In this document: positions 12,495 through 23,300 of the stretch, in pieces
How the letters are laid out: each line of letters starts with the position of its first letter
Position numbering within the stretch: the stretch's first letter is position 1
Source: Effrenium voratum
Lineage: Eukaryota; Sar; Dinophyceae; Suessiales; Symbiodiniaceae
DNA length: 64,000 nt
Assembly: GCA_963377175.1 (NCBI GenBank)
Contig: CAUJNA010002968.1
Span: 163,501 to 227,500 of the forward strand
Reading direction: 5' to 3'
Translations under genes and position numbers: made by a program
Notes under the pieces: generated by a model
Told to the model about the DNA's origin: nothing
Databases searched by the model: none
The model's input: the letters and a program-made list of their open reading frames with translations, nothing else

Positions 12495-13759
12495 GTGGCT
12501 TTTCCCTGGCTCCTGTGCTTTGGAGGCAAGGCCAAAGCGAAGGCCAAAGCAAAGACAGCCCCGAAGCCGGCTCCGAAGCCAGCTGCGAAGTCAAATGCCA
12601 AAGGTCAGCCGCCTGCCAGGCCAGGCGTGAGATGCGTGCGGATTTTGCTTGGAGGGTTGGGTGCGTTTTTGCTCCACGAGGGGAAAGAGCCAACAGCGGG
12701 AGGTGGGCGGTAAGCAAGCCTGAGTCCTGAGACAACTTTGCTCTTGCAGGTTGGCATGGCACCCTCGAGAGCTGTGGATGCAGAGGACACCTGGCATGAG
12801 AAAAACATTCGCGTGGGGATGGGGCGCTTCTGCCTGCTGGTCAGCCAGGTGTTGCGTGAGGCGTTCATACAGCGAGAGGCCGGACAAAAAAATAGTTTGC
12901 CAAAATTTCGCAAAAAAATCACCCCAACGTGGCATCCATTCGTCCACAGTGTCCGAAGGCGCAGCTGGAGTCCGCCCTGCAGAAGGCCCGGTCCGCTTCG
13001 GGTTTCGGTTCGATCGATCAGCCGAGATGGGCCAGGCTCAGCACTTGGAGTCCCGGGCGGAGGCCGAGCGGCGCAAGGCGGAGGAGGCGCGGGCCTGGGC
13101 TGACGGGCCTGGCACGGGCTGACGGGATGACGGGATGACCGGCACATGGCTCTGCGTCTCTTGGCTCCAGGCGCAGAAGCGGGCTGCTGTGGCTGAAGCT
13201 TGCGTGAAGGAGGGTAGGAGGGTTCACAAGCTGTCTTTGGCCTGTGTGGCAATTATTTTTGGCACTGCAGGGTCTTCAATTGTTTGGTGCTTGGCACAAC
13301 TCAATGCAGCGTGGCTTCAGCGTCATAGGGTGTGTACTGGTCATTTGGTGCTGGGTGCGATGCACTGGGAACTTGCTCCCAGGAGCTTCGCGAGCGTGCT
13401 GCACGGGCCGAGGTACTACTGCTTCCCTTTTGGAGACCCACATATCCGTTGAGTTCTTTGCCCAGGCTCTGCAATTGGAGGTGGCTCAAGCTCAAGCACG
13501 CGCAGCGCATGCCGAGGCGAAGGCAGAGGCAGGCACCACTCTTCATGGATGTGAGTCATAGGAGTACATTTCCATAGGGCCTGGGCACACTTTGGTGGAC
13601 ACTGAACTCATGCTTCTCATTTTTTCATAAAGTGACCTCCTGTTCTGCTAGGTCTTGTCCGAAATCCAGGAGAACTTCCAGCGCAACATCCCAGAGATGG
13701 CGCCCCATGGAGGGTCTTCAGAGCCGCTGTGCAGACGAGTCAAGTGCTCGCCCTCTTAG
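12495..13759 (+). CDS. Coiled-coil protein gene built of phase-0 micro-exons (function unknown)
   Basis: Not assigned to a family. A Lys/Ala/Pro-rich exon (~12495-12604) has KAKAKAKTAPKPAPKPAAKS. Charged, Ala-rich exons follow: ~12950-13105 (AQLESALQKARSAS, then ESRAEAERRKAEEARAWADG in another frame), 13171-~13212 (AQKRAAVAEACVKE), 13383-13412 (ELRERAARAE), 13466-13531 (ALQLEVAQAQARAAHAEAKA) and 13652-13759 (VLSEIQENFQRNIPEMAPHG to a TAG). Each of these starts after CAG or TAG, and the last four are multiples of three. The 13466 exon is followed by GC, suggesting a GC donor. The frame change within 12950-13105, near the AG dinucleotides at ~13020 and ~13031, needs a further small intron or a sequence error. 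The predicted helix favours a structural or scaffold role. Confidence 0.55.
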
Positions 13760-14270
13760 GTGCGCTCGATCGCTAGCACCGTGCTGGAGTGCACAGGCAG
13801 CATGGCCTGACGCGTTCAGAGCGCAGGAAGGAAGCAATCATTTGGCGGGGAGGCTGCAGTTGTATATTTGTATTATGTTTCCAAATGAACGAACGCTTTT
13901 GCTCGAGAAAAGAAAACGAATGCAGTGGCCCCCACGGCATCGTCTGCACGTTTTCCTCCAGGTCGCCGGGGTCACAAACGCCTGGCTGGAACTCCTGGCT
14001 TCAGAGGCGTCCGAACGAAGCTGGAGATTGAGGACTGGCAAACGCATCCGCCTGTTGGCCGCTTAAGCCCAGAACTCGCGCAGAATAGATGCAGCTATAT
14101 CAGCTGCCAAGGCATGTGAGGGCTACCTAGCACATGTCGGGTCATGTTTGGCCGCGAAAGTTCTCTTCAGACGCTTTTTGTCTGTGAGGGCGATCGAGCT
14201 TGCAAAGAGTAGTGCAGTGTTGGCAGTTGAATGACTAAAAATGCTGGCGGCCAACACCCCTGTTCAAATC
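13760..14270. other. Downstream flank of the coiled-coil gene
   Basis: No recognised gene. Short open frames near 13789-14119 show no family similarity. The satellite begins just after this stretch. Confidence 0.3.
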
Positions 14271-16440
14271 ATGCCTGGTAGAGTCTCAGACCCACTCACA
14301 GAGTCTCAAGCAAAGTGCTGCAGGTCAGCAGATTTTCCAGCTGAGCTTCTGCCCACGCGCCCACGCAATTGAGCTACCAGAGCGGATGATGCGATTCCTG
14401 GCAAAATAGTCTCAGGGATTTTCCAGCCCAGCTGCCGCCCACACAACTGACCACGAATACAGATTCAGATGGTGCCGGTGATGCCTGGCAGAGTCTCAGC
14501 CAAAGTGCAGTGACCTGAACATGTTCCAGCCAAGCTGCTGCCCACAACTGAAAGATGATGCAGGTGATGCCTGGCAGAGTCCCAGAAAATGCGCTGCAGG
14601 TCAGTGACCAGGATATTTTCCAGCCAAGCTGCCAAAGATGATGCAGGTGATGCCTGGCAGAGTCCCACGACAATTCGCTGAGTCCCAAACACTGCGCTGC
14701 AGGTTAGTGACCTACAGATTTTTCCAGCCAAGCTGCCGCCCACGCAATGCTGTCCCAAACAATGCACTGCAGGTCAGTGACCAGATTTTCCAGCCAAGCT
14801 GCCACACAACTGAAAGATGATGTGGGTTGCCTGGCAGATTCCCAAACAATGAGCTGCAGGCCAGTTACTTGCACATTTTCCAGCCCAGCTGTTACCCACG
14901 CAACTCAAAGACAGATTTCCCAGCCAAGCTGCCGCCCACGCAACTCTCAGAAGATGCAGATGATGCCTGGCAGAACCCCAAACAATCTGCAGATCAGTGA
15001 CCTGCTGACAGAGTCCCAATGCGCCGCAGGTCATTGACCTGCACATAGCTGCCTGCCCACGCAACTCAAAGATGATGCAGGTGATGCCTGGCAGAGTCCC
15101 AAACAATGCGCTGCAGGTCATTGACCTGCAGATTTCCCGGCCAAGCTGCCGCCTACGCAACTCAAAGATGATGCAGGTGATGCCTGGCAGAGTCCCAAAC
15201 AATGCGCTGCAGGTCATTGACCTGGAGATTTCCCAGCCATGCCGCCACGCAACTCAAAGATGATGCAGGTGATGCCTGGCAGAGTCCCAAACAATGCGCT
15301 GCAGGTCATTGACCTGCAGATTTCCCAGCCATGCCGCCACGCAACTCAAAGATGATGCAGGTGATGCCTGGCAGAGTCCCAAACAATGCGCTGCAGGTCA
15401 TTGACCTGCAGATTTCCCAGCCAAGCTGCCACCCACGCAACTCAAAGATGATGCAGGTGATGCCTGGCAGAGTCCCAAACAATTCGCTGCAGGTCATTGT
15501 TATTGAGCTGCAGATTTCCTTGCCAAGCTGCCGCCTACGCAACTCAAAGATGATGCAGGTGATGCCTGGCAGAGTCCCAAACAATGCGCTGCAGGTCATT
15601 GACCTGCAGATTTCCCAGCCATGCCGCCACGCAACTCAAAGATGATGCAGGTGATGCCTGGCAGAGATCCAAACAATGACGCTGCAGGTCATTGACCTGC
15701 AGATTTCCCAGCCAAGCTGCCGCCAACGCAACTCAAAGATGATGCAGGTGATGCCTGGCAGAGTCCCAAACAATGCCGCTGCAGGTCATTGACCTGCAGA
15801 AATCCCAGCCAAGCTGCCGCCCACGCAACTCAAAGATGATGCAGGTGATGCCTGGACTCAAAGATGATGCAGGTGATGCCTGGCAGAGTCCCAAACAATG
15901 CGCTGCAGGTCATTGACCTGCAGATTTCCCAGCCAAGCTGCCACCCACGCAACTCAAAGATGATGCAGGTGATGCCTGGCACAGTTCCAAACCATGCGCT
16001 GCAGGTCATTGACCTGCAGATTTTCCAGCCAAGGTGCCAAAGATGATGCAGGTGATGCCTGGCAGAGTCCCAAACAATGCGCTGCAGGTGATTGACCTGC
16101 AGATTTTTTCGCCAAGCTGCCGCCCAAAGCAGGTGATGCCTGGCCCGCCCACGCAACTCAAAGATGATGCAGGTGATGCCTGGCAGAGTTCCAAACATGC
16201 AGGTGATGCTTGGCAGAGTCCCAAATAATGCGCTGCAGGTCATTGACCTGCAGATTTCCCAGCCAAGCTGCCTCCCACGCCTGGCAGAGTCCCAAGCAAT
16301 TCGCTGCAGGTCATTGACCTGCAGATGCCCACGCAACTCAAAGATGATGCAGGTGATGCCTGGCAGAGTCCCAAACAATGCGCTGGAGGTCATTGACCTG
16401 CAGATTTCGCAGCCAAGCTGCCGCCCACGCAAATGAACTC
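14270..16440. repeat. ~95 bp tandem satellite with a 21 bp palindrome in each unit
   Basis: Degenerate copies from about 14270 become regular from 15060 to 16440. A typical unit has GATGATGCAGGTGATGCCTG, GCAGAGTCCCAAACAATGCG, then the palindrome CTGCAGGTCA-T-TGACCTGCAG, then GATTTCCCAGCCAAGCTGCC and CACGCAACTCAAA. Unit starts near 15071, 15165, 15258, 15349, 15446, 15549, 15641, 15736, 15865, 15957 and 16043 give steps of roughly 86-130 bp, mostly 91-103. About ten copies keep the palindrome intact. Open frames through the array only reflect the repeat. Confidence 0.95.
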
Positions 16441-16740
16441 AGCTGCTAAATGCGCCAGGACTCTTGTGAGCCCCCTGCACCAGATGATTTGCCCTTGGTG
16501 GCCACAGAACGCGAGGACTGCTCCGAAATAGCTTGCCCCCTGTTTCAAGCGGTTTACCTATATGGCCTATATACCCCAAAGCCACAACGCCCCTTTGAGG
16601 GAAGCTTTCATTGAGTGAGGCCCCATTGGCACCTTTGGCGCGGCTATGTTGGGGGGTTGCTGGGCTTTGCCTTCAGGGATGTGTTTTTTGGGTGCAAGGG
16701 ATGGCTCTTAATTAGACTGTTTGCATTGCTTCGCTATTCA

Positions 16741-16786
16741 GGACCACCCAGACAAGGCGGCTGAGGAGCTCATGAAGTCGCTCTGA
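16741..16786 (+). CDS. Candidate terminal exon (QDHPDKAAEELMKSL)
   Basis: Opens after a TATTCAG acceptor and ends in TGA. Reads as a short C-terminal exon with a helical, charged sequence. The HPDK tetrapeptide recalls J-domains, but nothing else supports that. The upstream exons would have to lie beyond the satellite. Confidence 0.28.
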
Positions 16787-17278
16787 AGCAAGCATTCGGC
16801 GATGTGCCCACAGCCTCTTTGCGGCTTGAGTCCAAAACGGCTTTCAATTTCGACCAAACCCCTGATCTCTTCAGTGTTTTGACCAAGGTTCTATGGTCAG
16901 GCTGGCACTGAGGAGATTCCAAGCCCGCGGCTTTGAGCGCGCAATGGATTTCACTACACGCAGCTTCCACGGGGCTTTTTCTCATGGCTTCTTTTGCCAT
17001 TGCGATTGCATTGCCATCGGTGCCCCATGGGATTTTGCGAGACTTGGGCCGAGGCTCCGCCGAGGCTTCCAGGAGCGATGCGCCGGAGAACAGCCGGTCG
17101 AAGGCTGTCGCCCAAGGGCTGCTTGTGTGATAAAGATTGAGGGGGTCCCAAAATTAGACTGCCAGTTTCCTCTCATTGCCACTCACAAACAAGAAGGGAC
17201 ACAGCCGAGTCGGAATTGACCCTCACTTGGGGAAGCACCCCTTATTGACCCTAGAATGCGGGGTCACCTGCCGTCCAG

Positions 17279-17426
17279 GCCTCGCGGATCACCTATGGCG
17301 TCGCGGACGCGCTCAAGCGAGTCCGGGGCCAAGCGGACGGAGACAAGACGCCGCCTCGAGCGACGTTGTTGGCAAACGAGGAACCCGAAAAACCCCTGTT
17401 GTTCCAGGGTGTCAAGTGGGGGGCCT
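17279..17426 (+). CDS. Candidate internal exon of an unidentified gene
   Basis: Open frame bounded by a CAG acceptor and a GTAAAT donor, 148 nt, read as ASRITYGVADALKRVRG followed by a stretch ending in PLLFQGVKWGAC. Codon use is GC-rich like the recognised genes. Another short exon-like piece, YALVSMHGKNTTVQEKL, follows a CAG near 17617. The product is unknown and the rest of the gene was not assembled. Confidence 0.35.
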
Positions 17427-17699
17427 GTAAATTTCCAGCCGCGTCATTGTTTGGGGCGACGATGTTTTGTTCAAACGGAGTCCTTAGGGCAGGTCCTTTA
17501 TCAATTTAGAGACCCCGTCTTCACCCTCCCATCCTTGTGGATGGCCGAGGCGGTGCGCCGGTGAGGTCCTGGGCAACTCAGTGAGTTAGGGACTCGCAGC
17601 TTGTCTCTGGCCGCAGTACGCGCTGGTTTCAATGCACGGGAAGAATACGACCGTCCAGGAAAAGCTTTCCCAGGCCCAGGGATCCTTCTTTCTAACACA

Positions 17700-19200
17700 A
17701 CAGAAACGACGGGATTTTTGCGAGAACGATGGTTGAATGGGGAAGCACTCCCTAGAGATGTGCATGCGAGCTCCTGTCAATTCATGGCTGTTCGTTGCGA
17801 GGCCTCCTTCCCGATTGTTTCATTTGCACCATTTTGAGACCCGCCACATGGGGCTTGACATTTTGACATAGGATCAACATGGGCCCGTTGATCCAGATTC
17901 ACAATGTCGGAGAAGGGTATTTTAAATACAGGGATGGATGTCCTTTGCCCTTACCACGGATTGCGACGGGAGCTCATGTAGGTGACAATCTCCAGGTCAG
18001 AAGACCTGGTTGTTTGGGGCTGATACAGATCGTTGAGATCCTCTGCATTACAAGGATCTCCGCAAAGATTCATGACTATCACCTGCACTTGTTCTGACAG
18101 TGGCACATGCGACGATTCATGCTGCAACACCTCTTCGGGCTCTCACCAAGCGGGGCGTTGGGTCTATGCAGCTGCTTGGGAGCAAAGGGGCAAAAAGTGA
18201 AAAGGCCAACGACTTTGCAGACGTGCTTGACTGGCATGTATCAACTGTCTGTGTGGTGAAACTAGGCAACCTATTTGGGGCGGTTTTGAAGGACAAGGGA
18301 ACCAGCCAATGGCAGGAAAGTTTGGCTTTTACAGACAGCCGACAATTGCCTGTTGCCAAATGCAGCTCAAATGATTTAGCGCTTCTTACAAGGCTCAAGG
18401 ATGCAACTTACAAGGACAGCACAGAGAGGCGGCATTCAGCGGAGGAACCCACAAGTAGCTTGCCAAGTTGCAAGCAGCTAGGCACTCTAGCAACCCCAAC
18501 GAGCATCATGAGCTCATTTCGTACACGTGCACGCATATATTTTTCCGCCGCACTGCCAGTGATGGTAGAGCGGGTGAAGGCATAATGGAAGGCTTGTGCA
18601 AGTGAGGTGCTGACATGGATCAGCCTTGTTCCTAGACACTGCATTAGCATGCCACAAGCGATCATCATCCACTTTGACCAGTGATACTAGAAGTTCGCAG
18701 TGCAACTCCATTGCGACGTTGAGATCTCGTTGAAGCTCGAACGATTCGAGGCTTAAGAAGTTCAACACATGGCTGAAGGAGCACTCGAAGCAGGTGCCAC
18801 GGATTGGATCATGCTTGGACTTTCGGATCCTCGCTTCCGTGGCTGCAGGAACCTGTTCGTTCTGACCCAAAGGGTAAAGAGGAGGACCCTTTCCTCTTGG
18901 AGGAGGCCTGTCAGCTTCTTCCCTCTGGGCAAGCGGCCCGGTTTGTGAGAGGACCAGGATGAGGAGATCGGCGGGTTGTTGCAGCAATATGGCGTTCTCC
19001 TGGAATACGAGAGAATGCAGGACAGTTGAGATGCCTTTTGAGTTGAGCTGCCCCCAAGGAGTGAAGGTGAATTTGATTGCATGTTGCAGTGCCTGGCTCA
19101 AGGAAATAGATCGGACATTGTTTTTCACGGTAGCTGTTCGGACGGTAGTAGACTGGGCTGCAAATGGTCGAACACGGCAATCAAGCGAGTTGCAGACTTA
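17700..19200. other. No confident gene; weak open frames on both strands
   Basis: A 161-codon + strand frame (18100-18585) and an overlapping 204-codon - strand frame (18514-19128) exist, but neither shows a domain or recognisable composition. Overlap on opposite strands argues that at least one is chance. Confidence 0.25.
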
Positions 19201-19301
19201 GATTAGTGTGCTGACTTGTCATGGGAGAGAAACCAGACCTATCCTAGGCGGCCGCTCAGTGCGGAGGTTGACAGGACAGCTTCCTGGCACGCGCGGGCGC
19301 A

Positions 19302-19556
19302 CGCGGGTGTGTGTGTGTGTGTGGGTGTGTGGGTGGGTGTGTGTGTGTGTGTGTGTGTGCGCGTGTGCGTGTGCGTGTGTGCGTGTGTGCGTGTGTGCGT
19401 GTGCGCGTGTGTGCGTGTGCGCGCGTGTGTGTGCCTCTGTGTGTGTGTGTGTGGGTGTGGGTGTGGGTGCGGGTGTGGGTGTGGGTGTGGGTGTGCGTGT
19501 GCGTGCGTGCGTGGGTGGGTGGGTGGGTGGGTGGGTGGGTGGGTGGGTGGATTGGT
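19302..19556. repeat. (GT)n, (GCGTGT)n and (GTGG)n simple-sequence block
   Basis: About 250 bp of GT-rich simple sequence that changes from GT through GTGCGT and GGTGTG to GGTG. Long frames here encode only His-Thr or Val-Cys repeats. Confidence 0.95.
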
Positions 19557-19776
19557 GGGTGCACGATTTTTACACGACTTTTGTTTGTTACTGTCACGAG
19601 TTTTGCTTTGCTTTACGATGTGAGGGCAGATGTGGTATCCTTTAGAGTTGCATGAAGCAAGTGCAATGCATGCCGCAGTCTGTGGCTTAGGGCAGTCGTT
19701 GGGAATTGAGATGTGGGGGCCAGTCCAGTAGACAGGAGGTTCTGCAGTCAGTGTTTGATACAGAGCCAAGCTGAAC

Positions 19777-20607
19777 ATGGTGCTTGAGCATTTGCAGATA
19801 GCTTTGCGGCAGGCAATGGCACAGGTAACAGATGTTCCGCGGCGTCCCAGCAGCTCCTTGAAAGCATTCAACAGCGTTTCACGTGGTGCGAGCCTGGACA
19901 CCACTGCTGCGGGCAGTGAACAGAGTTCAGCTTCGAAAGCTTCGAGCTGCGCTGGAATTGCTTCGCCCATTTTGGACACATCGTCGACTTTAGTTTTTGT
20001 TGACTGGGACGACACTTTGTTCCCGTCCACGGAGCTTTTTGATCGCTGGGGCCTCCGCCAGAGATCTCCGGATTGCGAGCAGCAGGCTTTGCTTCATCGA
20101 TGGCGGGAGGCGCTCCAGAGGTTTCTCAAGACAATTATCGAGTTCTCGGGTCACTGCGTCATCGTCACGAATGCGCAAACTTTCTGGGTGGAGCAATGCT
20201 TGCAACGCTTCGCTCCCGAGTTGCTGCATCTGTTACACGGGGGAGGTCTCACAATTGCCTATGCAAAGGAAGCTCTGCAGTCTCTTAGGCAGCGTAAGAG
20301 AGTGTGGCAGCACGACGAGACGACTATCCCAGCTCGGTATGTAGATGTGTATTTTGACGATGAGGACATGCAGCAATCCAAGCACGTGGCTATGACGGCT
20401 GCAAAGTATCATGCCATGCGGAAGGAGTTCAAGCGCTTTTTCGGCGGTCGGGAAGCTCGGAGGAACATCATCAACTTTGGAGACATGGAGTACGAGCATT
20501 CTGCGGTTCAAGAGCTCGGAATCCGGGCCTGTGGACTGCACGAACCTCAAGTCAAATCGCTTCTTCTGCCAGAAGTGCGGGCCTCGGACGAAGTTCTGAA
20601 TTCTTAG
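19777..20607 (+). CDS. HAD-superfamily phosphatase-like protein, 276 aa, intronless frame
   Basis: Haloacid dehalogenase-type hydrolases use an Asp nucleophile for phosphoryl transfer. Residues 1-70 are Ser/Ala-rich and probably disordered. Motif I is LVFVDWDDTLFP, with the DxD pair at D76 and D78. Motif II is VIVTNA (128-133, Thr131). A later NIINFGDMEYEH segment (about residue 231) fits the acidic motif IV region. The sequence between (YVDVYFDDEDMQQSKHV) is charged. The frame runs from ATG to TAG without a break, unusual beside its intron-rich neighbours. Substrate cannot be told from sequence; a protein rather than a small-metabolite target is possible given the compact cap. The upstream GT-rich block ends about 220 bp before the ATG. 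Confidence 0.8.
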   Translation: MVLEHLQIALRQAMAQVTDVPRRPSSSLKAFNSVSRGASLDTTAAGSEQSSASKASSCAGIASPILDTSSTLVFVDWDDTLFPSTELFDRWGLRQRSPDCEQQALLHRWREALQRFLKTIIEFSGHCVIVTNAQTFWVEQCLQRFAPELLHLLHGGGLTIAYAKEALQSLRQRKRVWQHDETTIPARYVDVYFDDEDMQQSKHVAMTAAKYHAMRKEFKRFFGGREARRNIINFGDMEYEHSAVQELGIRACGLHEPQVKSLLLPEVRASDEVLNS

Positions 20608-23300
20608 ACTTGTTGCATCCCATCTTTTGCAAACAGCTCATTGATTTGAATACGCAGCTCTTCAGCTCCGTTCTGAGGTGCCGAAGGTCAGCGAGCTGAC
20701 ACTCCGATTAGACCTGCTGCGCATGCTCCTGCGCGGTCCCCAGCTGAAATGTTCGCATCCCGAATCTCCCCGGCCAAATGAAGGCCCACGATCGTGTGCC
20801 TGAACGGAGACCTCAACCTCAACTTGAAGGACCTTTCATGGTTAGCGTTTGCTTTGGTTTTTAAGCTGCCTTCTGGAAACATGATATAGACCATTTTGGT
20901 GCGATGGAGGACTGCCCCGAAGGCGGCACTCCCATGCAGCTTCTTGCACAGGCACGCTTGTTGTTTTCTGATCAGTCTGGGTGTCCGTGATCGAGAGGGA
21001 TCTTCCTTTGTCCTCTGAACTCCAATGTTCTTCAGACAGTCACACACACACACACCAGCTCTTTTCGTTGTTTTGAACGGCAGGCTTTGCGTATGCCAGA
21101 CCTGGGGCAAATACATCTACCGCATGCGTTTGGCTGCGGTCATCCACCATCCGACGAGGAGGCATCTGCTGCGGGAAAGGGACTTATTGCTGTCCCCATG
21201 TCAAGGATAGGTTGAGACAAAAGCTGAAGTTTGCTAGTAAAGGCTCAAATTGGCAGGTGGCGGACAGCCTCCAGGAAGTGGCCGCAGCTCTGGCGTTTCG
21301 CCAGTGATGGCTTGGGCCACAGTTCAGGCGGCCGGATGCATCCCTGCTTTGCATCCAGTCAATGCCAGAGATGCAGACATCATGCAAGCACACGCGCACA
21401 AAGCACGCGTTTTTCACTTTCGCTTCCATACTCACATTCACTTTCTCAATTTACATCCACTGCACAATCACAGTCATGTTCGCATGTACTTTCACTTTCG
21501 TATTCACTTTTGTATTCGCTTGAATATTCACACACACAGGCCTGCAAGTTTCAACGGCGAGCTCATCAGACCCTGCACTAGTGACTTAAATTCACACTAT
21601 GTGTACACGCAATGTGTATACAAATATTAATATATTATGTTACAAAGTGTAGATATTATGCAGATATGTTTGAGCAGGCCGACTGACACCTCGCAGGAAT
21701 CCAAGTAATGCATCTATCAATTCTAGATTCTCTTTATGTCTAGCCCATGCTGCGCACCAACGCCCAACACGCCTAAAGAGCAAGCACTGGAGATTCACAG
21801 GCTTTTACGCACCGGTCACTTCTGAGTTCTTAGCCCGAGCTTCGGCTCAAAAGGAAGATAGATGAATCCTTGTTTCTTGTCTAGCTGCTGGTTTGTGTAT
21901 GGGAGCCTACATGTTTGCTTTTACTTGAGTTGATTGCTATTCGGACTCTCATCTCCGCTTAAGATTGTTCTGGCTAGGATGAGCAATGATGGCTCTCAGT
22001 GCTCTCACAATTTGTCAAATGGAGAAGGCTGTTCCGCGGGAACTCTATCACCGGCATTTTTGCGGGCGTCATCCCATTGTGTGTGTGTGTGTGTGTGTTT
22101 GTGTTTGTGATACGCTGCCTTTGTTTGGGTGTGGTATTCTCATCGCTACTTGCAAGCCAGAGGAAGCCTTGTGTGCACTATTTGCTTGTTCAACTGGGCG
22201 TGTCTCAAAATAGGAACCCCAACCTGGTGTGTTTTTCTTTGGTTTTTCTGTGACACCAGCCCCAAAGTGGTACCCTCAAAGCAAGCATCCAACTTGAGAT
22301 TGGCCGATGGACAGTGCTTGAACGCGCCTCAAACAACGCTTTTCTGATAGCACCTTGGCAGTCTTGCCTCACATTTTTGTTTCATGTCCATGGCCGAGGC
22401 TCTCTCCGGCACTCATTGCTGTTGCGCCAACACGGTGCAGAATTCAATGCATGCTGCAAAGGCTCGGCCAAGGGGCCAAGCGGAAAGCAAGTCTTAGCGA
22501 GAAGCTGGGGCTTATGCTTTTTGCAAGTGTTCTTGGATACCTGACGTGGTTTATGGGCCAAGCTTTCTCGCATCACTCTCCAATTTGAAGAGTCCACGTA
22601 CCATTTGTATTTGCGCCAGGAGCCATGGTGCTGCACTGCCGAAAGCGTGACTGGAGGAGTGGAATGGCATGCAGGCATTTTCAATCATGGGACATATGGG
22701 TTACTGGCATGTCTTTTCTGACAGTACTCATTTCAAGGTTCGTGCACAGAACCACCCACTTTGGTTTAGTTACCACCTGCCCAAAGTTCGACATCGCTTT
22801 GTTATCCATGGAAGGGATTCTGGGCTGGAGCTTTCATCCTGGGGGCCTTGGGTGCCACCTCCAAGACGGGTCCTATGTCCTTTTTTTGGGGTGGTTGACA
22901 CATCTCTTTTTGGCCAACTGAACGTGAGGAGCTCTTTTTGGGGCGATGTTTTTAAGGGGATGTAAGAGATCTCGTCCAAAGCATGAAAGGTGCTGAATTC
23001 GTGTGTGCTTGATGGCCGCTCCAGGCCGGAGGTGCTGCAGGATCTTGCTCTCTGAGGCCTGGAAAGCAGCGCATTGAGCTGCGACTAAAGAGAAACAATG
23101 AGCCGACGCAATGTATTTTGACCGGGATGTGAAAAGTCAACTTAATGGCTTGGCATTGAGTTCATTTCGATTTCACTGAGTTGTGAGTTGGTTTTGGAAA
23201 GTTGCCACTCCCACGCTGCATTTCGCCTTCGGCGGCCAGAGGCCTGCCTGTGGGCGGGTTAACGGGCTTCCCGACGCGTTAGCGCGCGCGTGCCTCGACC
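20608..23300. other. Intergenic region, no confident gene
   Basis: Contains (CA)n at 21041-21053, a stretch of TTCACTTTC-type pyrimidine repeats (21413-21540) and (GT)n at 22079-22110. Open frames on both strands up to 142 codons lack recognisable domains. Confidence 0.35.

Noticed and set aside
14270..16440. Regular repeats with palindromes resembling a CRISPR array
   Set aside because: The whole unit repeats, including the would-be spacers; there are no unique spacers or cas genes, and the context is eukaryotic.
16741..16786. J-domain (DnaJ) call from HPDK
   Set aside because: Only four residues agree; the rest of the domain is absent and the frame stops at once.
18100..19128. Overlapping 161- and 204-codon frames on opposite strands
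   Set aside because: No domain in either; overlap and composition give no reason to prefer one.
19239..20030. 263-codon frame on the - strand with Pro-Thr-His repeats
   Set aside because: Mostly the GT-rich microsatellite read backwards, and it overlaps the well-supported HAD-like gene on the + strand.
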